A stretch of 64,000 bases of DNA, taken from the NCBI GenBank assembly GCA_039621445.1, contig CP154955.1, positions 51,489,384 to 51,553,383 of the forward strand, read 5' to 3'. This DNA comes from Euglena gracilis (taxonomy: Eukaryota > Euglenida > Euglenophyceae > Euglenales). A program made the position numbers and the translations under genes. The notes beneath the pieces are model-generated. The model did not search any database and had not been told where the DNA came from. It worked only from the letters and a program-made list of their open reading frames with translations. Of the stretch, positions 57,355-64,000 are shown in pieces. How positions within the stretch are numbered: position 1 is the first letter of the stretch; each line of letters opens with the position of its first letter.

Positions 57355-58066
57355 CAGTGTGCCAAGTAAATTTTCAGACCCTGAAAAAATCAAAAAAATG
57401 ATGGCACCCCACACTCCGCAGCACCATCCCCAATCGCCTCCCAAGTTGACAGCACTGGTGGAGGGGTGCTTTGACAGGCAATTGTGACTGCTTAGTGCCC
57501 GATGGCACCACCGAAGACCTTTTGGACAGATCATTTTGGAAAAAGACGGCTTTTGCAAACCGCATTCACTGCAGCCCAGCGAGGAACAGGTTTGCTCTGT
57601 GCACAACTGCCTGTCCGGGTGGGGTTGAGAGGGGTTGACAGCTTGAAATGGGTTCCCCAGTCATTTTTTTCCCTTCTGGGCTCTCAAATTCAATTTTCTT
57701 CGACTGTTCACAGTGGGGTTACCAGTTTCACCAAAATTTTGTGTGTGAGAAGTGCATTGAAATTCGCCAAAGACGATCCATTTCGATGTCCTCGTTTGTT
57801 TGTGCAAGCCTGTGCAACAGCAAATTTTACATCTATAACATTTGGTGCCAAATTGCATTCCTGATGTTCTGCAACGTCATGTTGGTGCCATCGGGCACTA
57901 AGCAGCCACAATCGCCTGTCAAAGCACCCCTCAACCAGTTCTCTCAATTCTGGGAGGCAAATCTGAATGTCACTGTGGAATGTGGGATGCCATCATTTTT
58001 TTCCGATATTTTCAGGGTCTGAAAATTTACTTGGCACTTGGGTCTGAAAATTTACTTGCCACACTG
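57355..58066. mobile_element. Tc1/mariner-like element with ~160-bp inverted repeats
   Basis: Begins CAGTGTGCCAAGTAAATTTT after TA (57353-57354) and ends with the inverted CAGTGTGGCAAGTAAATTTT before TA (58067-58068). Arms 57355-57513 and 57884-58066 are inverted copies (GGTGCTTTGACAGGCRATTGTG and others); the right arm has a duplicated 20-25-bp tip. The 370-bp middle has ORFs on both strands without transposase motifs, so it is non-autonomous or deleted. Confidence 0.8.
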
Positions 58067-58157
58067 TACATATACATATACATATACGTACACACATGCA
58101 TATATTTTATACATACAGAGAAACATATACATATACATATACATACACATATGCATA

Positions 58158-58412
58158 CCCCCCCCCGGGAAACTGTCACCTGACAGGTTGGCCAGTACCG
58201 GGGACCCTGACAACTTCCTATCATGACAGGTTGGCCGGTACCAAAGACCCTGACCGTTTCCCGGGTGGGACCCTGACAGGTTCCCGGGTGGGGCATTTCA
58301 AGGGAAAGTCAATGAAAAATGACCCTGACAGGTTGGCCGGTACCGGGGACCCTGACAGTTTCGCGGGCGGGGCCCTGACAGGTTCTCGGGCATGAGAGTT
58401 TCCCGGGGGGGG
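58158..58412. mobile_element. 'GGAAACTGTCA' element, long form, best copy
   Basis: CCCCCCGGGAAACTGTCACC to GAGAGTTTCCCGGGGGGG, with GACAGGTTGGCCGGTACC repeats. Colinear with 15285-15573. Followed directly by a hexanucleotide array. Confidence 0.65.
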
Positions 58413-58800
<388 letters not shown>

Positions 58801-59147
58801 AATGCAGAAACATATCAGGCTTGGTGTCAAGGAAGTGCGCACCCCTGCAGAAATATTTCCAAAAAATGGTCCTTTGCCCTATGTATATGCATATGCATAT
58901 GTGTATGTTTATATGTATATGCATATGTATATATGTATGTATATGGTTATGTACATGTACATGTATATGTATGTGTATGTGGATATGCATATGTATATGC
59001 ATATGTAACCCCCGGGTATAATTTTTTTGCCTGAAGTCTGGCCCGAGGGGGGTATTATTGGGGCGGTAATAGCACCCCAAATTTTTTGAAATTTTCCCAA
59101 ATTCCGTAGGACCCAAAATAGCATAGCACCCAAAACCCATTCATTTT
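58801..59147. other. Unique spacer between opposed arrays, with a poly-C/G AATAA module
   Basis: A piece of ordinary sequence (58800-58880), TATGCATATGTATA repeats (58881-59008), then CCCCCGGGTATAATTTT and GGGGGGTATTATTGGGG (59009-59062), which look like the two halves of a small poly-C MITE. No gene. Confidence 0.5.
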
Positions 59148-59159
59148 TTTTGTATATGT

Positions 59160-59197
<38 letters not shown>

Positions 59198-59226
59198 TAT
59201 GTATATGTATATGTATATGTATATGC

Positions 59227-59298
<72 letters not shown>

Positions 59299-59390
59299 GT
59301 ATGTATATGTGTATGTGTATGTATATGTACGTGTATATATATGTGTGTGTACATGTATGTGTGTATGTATGTGTGTATTTGTGTGTATTT
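59148..59390. repeat. (GTATAT)n array, opposite orientation to 58413-58800
   Basis: About 30 units of TATGTA passing into TGTGTATGTG. With the array at 58413-58800 it forms an inverted pair, able to fold back. Confidence 0.93.
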
Positions 59391-59403
59391 AATTTTTTTT
59401 CTT

Positions 59404-60058
59404 TCAAATTTTCAAAGCACAGGCGGTGGCAATCTCTCGGTGTATTGGGACCACACCTGAGCGCTCTCTGGGACTGAAAGCCACCGCCACTTCCATCAGT
59501 GGCACAAAAAAAAAACGGAAGGTGCGGCCGGAGATGAGCCAATCTGCAGCAGGGGTCAGGGATACCTCCCCAATCTGGTGTATCTGATCACCCAGGAAAT
59601 CAGTGAGTGCAAGCTTGCTGGACAACTTCCCAGGCAAGGCTTCTGAGAACATTCAAAAAATCACAAATCAAACTATACTGGTCCAGGGTCGAAACCTTCT
59701 GGGGGAGGTGTGGGGGGGGGGGCAACTTTTTGGCCACTTTCTGGCAATAAAACCAATCTCTGGGTGGATTGAATGGAAGATTGAATGCACCCCCTCTTCC
59801 TGGCCAAGGCACGCCAATGTTCAGCAATGCACCGTTGACACACAACCACATCACTTCAATGAAAACCGTTGCTAATGCTTGCAGGTTAACCTTCAGGGTG
59901 TCAACGATGGGCGCCTCGGGACGCAAAGCCAAGACAAACTTCGGAGGCCCATATTTGATGCAATCAATCACCACGGGTTTAAAAAGAAAAAGAAAAAAGA
60001 CAAAAAGATGGGACCAAAGATGAGAACCAGCGGCCAATTTGGGGGTGCAAATTTGCAT
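59404..60058 (-). CDS. Unassigned coding-like ORFs (two overlapping)
   Basis: ORFs at 60058-59600 and 59652-59404 have balanced composition: [18 protein letters not shown] then [14 protein letters not shown] in the first, [18 protein letters not shown] in the second. No family recognised. They lie just downstream of a possible LINE tail, so they may be retroelement-derived. Confidence 0.35.
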
Positions 60059-60100
60059 GTAAGGAAAGGGGGCCGGGGGGGGGGGGGGGCTGGGCGTATT

Positions 60101-60490
60101 TTACCAATTGCTTTTCATTGATCGGTGGCGAATGCATCCAAAAATATGCTGTACTTCCTTTGTGGCTTTTTTTCCCCAAACAAAAACCCCTGCATGCCAG
60201 AAAATCTCACTTACAGCACTGTGAGTAAACAACTCCGCCTTACAATGGTCATTATTGCAGCACCAGCAGCTTAACAATCTGAGATGGAGAAACAGCTCCT
60301 CTTGCAGGAGGAAGTCTTGTGCAAGCTGAAAGCTGAGCTCATCCCTGACTCCTTGGAAATTTACGGACAGCTCATTCCAGAGGTGGGCTGAAGCGAGGGA
60401 CATCCAACGCGAAAGGGGGACGCCAAGGGATCGGGTCCCGACTGTGCACTGTATTGCAGTGCGAACATTGTCTTGCAGGTTGAAGCCGTT
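60101..60490 (-). pseudogene. Possible C-terminal remnant of a non-LTR retrotransposon
   Basis: The minus strand reads G-T-R-S-L-G-V-P-L-S-R-W-M then A-S-A-H-L-W-N-E-L-S-V-N and Q-L-A-Q-D-F-L-L-Q-E-E-L-F. 'R..G..S...A..L-W-N-x-L' followed by a hydrophobic 'F-x-x-x-L-x-x-x-L-F' is the usual end of CR1/RTE-type ORF2 proteins. No RT is found upstream. Call is by pattern only. Confidence 0.35.
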
Positions 60491-60832
60491 TCTTTCTTTC
60501 TTTCTTTTTAATGAGAAATGGGCGGTCCTTTTGGGGGGTGCGCAGGGTTGAATTGAAAGCGTGGTGGTCGACCCCCACCCATCGACAGACGGATGGGGCG
60601 GAAATACATTGAAAACACGAAAGCATGAACAGAAACAAATCCACACCTTGCCCCCCCCCTTGGGGCTTGGGGGTATCACCAAACTGGTTGGGCAGAAATT
60701 GTAAAAGTCACGTAACCTGATGTGGCCCCAGGGGTGAAAAAGAACCTCAAAAACACTGTAGGTAGTGGGGAGAGTCCGAACACACCCCCTTGTTTCCCCT
60801 TCCAGATTTCTCAGGGTGTCATGCCCACCCAT

Positions 60833-62700
60833 AAATCTATGCCATTCACTCAGTACTCAAGAAAAATGGAAAATGTGCAAAAGACCTCAATCTTCAACTC
60901 TTAACCCTTTGGAGGAAAATGATGATGAAAAATGCCAAAAATTGCATTTTGTTACTCAGGAGTATACTATCAGAACAAAATTGCCAAAATTAAATTTTGC
61001 TCAAAAAAATGAAAACTGATTTCCTTGCCTCCCCCAGGAGTACTGCAAATTAAGTTCGACACTGATGAGTTTCCGTCAAAATTATGGGCTTTCAAACAAT
61101 GCCCAGCTGTTTTTTACCAATTCCACTTTTTGCTGACCAAATAATAAACCCAGAGAACCACTGTTTGGCTAACCACCAAGCACCTTTGGTCACCCACCCC
61201 TTTGGGCCCTGCATCGCCCTGCATCGCCCTGCATCGCCGAAGGTGCTCGCTAACTACTTCCAAATACACTCGGCTGCAAAAAGCTTATTTTTGCAGCAGT
61301 TTCAAAGCTTTTATGCAGTATTTCTCCGAATTTTGATACAACGACGACCACCCCCCTTTAATTGGAGGCGGGTCCGGACCGACCCAGTCAGTAAAAAAAA
61401 TATGAAAATTGGGAGGCCTTCCAATAATTTTCTGTCGAGAGAGGGAAGGCAGAATAAATGAACTGGTATACTGTGACAAAACCACGCAATGCACGTGGTG
61501 TATGGTTTCTGTAATGCCACAGAAACAATTTTTTTATGCAAAAAGTGCATAGCAAAAATATGCAACCCTACAGGGACAGGAAAGGTTTTTATATTTCTTT
61601 AGGATTTTTGGGCCAAATGACGGCCAAGGGCTGGGCTTGGGGCTTGAATGGCGTTGAAAAACAAAACGTCAAAAAACATATTTTTTGGCGTTTTGGGTGG
61701 ATGGGGGAGGTCGGATGCAAGGAATCATTTTTTTCTGATGTGGATTTGTTCTTGCCGAAAAATGCCAAATTTCCTTGCCCATTTTCCTGTGGATTTTCCA
61801 TTGGATGTGCTGAGACAGTTGAAGTTTTTATTTCCTTAAGGACCGCCGGTGCAAAAATGGTCACAAGCAAGGGGGAAAACCTGCTCTCAATGACGTTTTC
61901 AACTCGGTAAAAATATTATTAAATGCTAATACACCTTTTTCAAAGATTGTGCCGTGGTGCAAACACCAACCGCACCGTACACACCATACTGACAGTTAAT
62001 GTGCCTCGGCGTTAGCATCGCGGAGAATTTTTTTGCGGTCGTTGCGGCACAAGAATTTTTTTTTGGCTGTGTTGGACACAATACAGAGCTTTTTTTTTTT
62101 TGCTCTGGAGCATTACAAAAAAAATTTCTGTACAAAAGTGAATGGGATGGGAATGGCCATGTTATCTGGAACTACAAAGCCTCTCTCGTGTTCTGTAAGA
62201 ACAGTCACAGCAATATGCCAGCTTCGTGTCACTATAAACATAATTTTTTGATTCTCCATTTTTCCTTTATGGAGATGGCGATGAGAGGCTGAGAGCTCGG
62301 ATGCCCGGGCAAGCCCCAAATAACATGATTTTATTGTTTGAACCATTTTTTGGCCTGGGGTAAGGCACGGCGTCGAAAATTACCCCCAAAGGTGCAAATT
62401 GCCGGAAGAAGTGCCAGAGGTGGCAGAATACTTTGATTTTTGGGGGATCCCGGGTGTCCGACTTGCCAGAGGAACTGACAATTTCCCAGGCAGCCCTGAC
62501 AAATTTTTAATGAACACTTTAAACATTGTTTTCTTAAAAAATGTCTCTTTTGTTTATTTATATGATGTCTTTTTGTTCATTATATAAACTTTTATTTTTT
62601 CTAAACTCAAAAATTTTATGCATTATATAAAATGTCTCTTTTTTTTATTTATTTCAGAATATAAATTTCTTTGGACCGCCCAGCCGAGGTGAAAGGCTTT
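60833..62700. other. No gene seen; partial SINE-like copy at 61690-61860 (minus)
   Basis: A small triplication CCTGCATCGC at 61207-61240. On the minus strand 61860-61690 carries CACATCCAATGGAAAATCC, TTGGCATTTTTCGGCAAG, AATGATTCCTTGCATCC and CCATCCACCCAAAA, i.e. the 5' two thirds of family S. The rest is A/T-rich with no supported ORF. Confidence 0.5.
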
Positions 62701-63082
62701 GAACTTGGCTGAACACGCCACTGGAGAAGAAGGAAACATACCCCCCCCCCATCCAATGAACACCCTGGACCAACAGAAACCCCCCGTTAGGTTCGGAGCA
62801 CCTTTGGCATGTTAGTGTTTGTTGGACATGGGGGGGGGAACCAGAAAACTTCCAGAGCAACGATAATTCATGTGGCAACGAGCTTGGGCACCAATGGAAA
62901 TCGGCCACAAACGTTCAAGAGGATGATTTTCTTTTTGTGAGTTAAAAAAAAGATGGCAAACAATTCATGACTGAAGCTTTCACCCCAATTGCCAGGACCT
63001 TTTCCCAGAGAGCGAAGAGCGCAGGGAGCACGAGCAAAACGAGACCACCAAGCACACTCGATGATTCAAAGAGCGATGACAC

Positions 63083-63239
63083 CCTGGCGGACATCGACAG
63101 TTCCAGGGGGGACCGGTAGGCGGTTTTGGAGCCGCCAGGCATAGTAGTGCGCCAAATCAGTCCTGGCAATCGTCTCTGCGAAGCGGCGGTCGCTGCACAC
63201 TACGAAATTGCTGAGGGAGCCGACTGGCTGTCCGAGCCA
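63083..63239 (-). CDS. Exon candidate (157 nt), unknown protein
   Basis: Pyrimidine-rich acceptor CTTGTATTTGAAG|TGGCTC and a GT in CGCCAGG|GTGTCA. Reads W-L-G-Q-P-V-G-S-L-S-N-F-V-V then R-R-F-A-E-T-I-A-R-T-D-L-A-H-Y-Y-A-W-R-L and P-P-G-T-V-D-V-R-Q. Looks like genuine protein; no family recognised. Relation to the ankyrin gene is unknown. Confidence 0.45.
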
Positions 63240-63324
63240 CTTCAAATACAAGAAGCGGAAGCAGGGAGTGAGAGCGGAATCCGTAACACACAGGTTTCAG
63301 ATAATTTGGCTCAAAATCATGTAC

Positions 63325-63713
63325 CCTCCCTCCCTATGTCCAACGACCGGTGACCTCTGTCCTTCGACCGGTGGGATGGTCGTCGGACATACGGTTGTGA
63401 CCAAAAAGGTGTCCTCCGTGGGGGGGGGGGGGGTTGGACTAGGGGTCAAAAAAAAAAGTCGGCGGTACCGGGGCCCCAGTCCCCCAAAGGTCAGATTTTT
63501 CCATTTGGTGCTGCGGGTAACTTTAACGTATTTTTGCCCAAAATGTGCCACAAAAAGCAATTTGTCCAATATTTGGCCGATTTTGGGCTAAATTTTTTTT
63601 GACCCGGCTGCCCGGGGCTTCGGCAGGCCAAAAATCTGGCCAAACCTCCAAAATGGTATCCTCCGACCGGGGGGGGGGGGTGGACATACGGGGGTCGTTG
63701 AACATATGGGGGG
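63325..63713. mobile_element. Non-autonomous DNA element, 'TGTCCAACGAC' family, copy 2
   Basis: CCCTATGTCCAACGACCGG at the left; GGTGGACATACGGGGGTCG and CGTTGAACATATGGGGGG (inverted) at the right. The interior matches 9985-10345 (GGGGTCAAAAA, GCCCAAAATG, GGCCGATTTTGGGC). No clear target duplication. Confidence 0.65.
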
Positions 63714-64000
63714 GATGGTGTGGCTGAGGCCTCTGGTAGGCAAAAATATCTCAACAACCCACAAGGATAACGACACTTCAGCTCAGCGGACCCCACCAAA
63801 TTGCCAACTTGGAGCTGGGCTAAGGTCCCTGGGAGGGGAGGGGGAGGGGATCCAGTCCAGAGGCTGGAAAATTTGGGCTGGTTTGGAAAAAGCTGCTGGC
63901 TGATCCCCCCTCCCCTTTAGGGGTCCCACACTGGAACCAGGCTGGCCTGGGGATCGAACCGGGTCCCAAAAATGAAACATCAAAACAAAAACAACAATGC
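63714..64000. repeat. 'GCTGCTGGCTG' repeat copy with box-B-like end; no gene
   Basis: 63855-63960 repeats the plan of 30150-30260 and, on the minus strand, begins GACCCGGTTCGATCCCC, a near-consensus box B. A tRNA gene is not supported because no acceptor stem or box A is present. Confidence 0.5.

Overview
This looks like nuclear DNA of a eukaryote, most likely a microbial one such as an alga or other protist. The evidence is short (about 45-240 nt) GC-rich coding blocks separated by long repeat-filled introns, GT/AG-type intron ends at many of them, a DIRS-type retroelement, pogo-, Tc1- and hAT-like DNA transposon remains, and long microsatellites. There are no bacterial operons, Shine-Dalgarno sites or rRNA. 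I cannot name the genus. The exon texture (many exons near 100 nt, some intron ends without GT) resembles dinoflagellate genes, but no decisive marker is visible.

Layout. 1-2330: no gene, C/G homopolymer tracts and one small DNA element. 2331-7308 (minus): a nearly full-length but broken DIRS-like element with tyrosine recombinase, RT/RNase H and a gag-like ORF, inverted terminal repeats and an internal complementary region; a TA-flanked MITE sits inside its first ORF. 7309-16560: intergenic sequence, repeats and MITEs, with one weak plus-strand exon candidate. About 16.5-52.3 kb (minus): a chain of GC-rich exons that I read as one very large gene (possibly two). Ankyrin repeats at 52.3-35.8 kb lead into a C-terminal mono-ADP-ribosyltransferase domain at 23.1-20.1 kb, with a few further exons down to a stop codon at 16561. 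Possible upstream exons lie at 56.6 and 63.2 kb. The introns hold nested DNA elements, (CA)n, (TTG)n and (CATA)n arrays, a VNTR, tandem repeats and a retroelement fragment. 54119-56133 (plus): a decayed pogo-like transposase. 57355-58066: a Tc1/mariner-like element. 58.2-59.4 kb: opposed hexanucleotide arrays. 59.4-60.8 kb (minus): ORFs, one perhaps the tail of a LINE. 60.8-64 kb: mostly repeats.

The most striking material is the repeat system. (i) Elements with 8-bp target duplications and CAGG/CATA-like ends share homopolymer C/G tracts and usually one short GGCGC-loop-GCGCC hairpin; four of them are nested inside one another at 26835-29265, each with a perfect 8-bp duplication. (ii) Elements whose ends are a poly-C tract, a short A/T-rich word and a second poly-C tract include both tiny MITEs and the pogo-like copy, so the pogo-like transposase may have moved the MITEs. 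One MITE interrupted the DIRS gag-like ORF at a TA, and the reading frames on either side still match across it.

Exon borders are given where an AG/GT pair could be seen. Phases do not all agree, so the gene is a map of coding islands, not a finished model.
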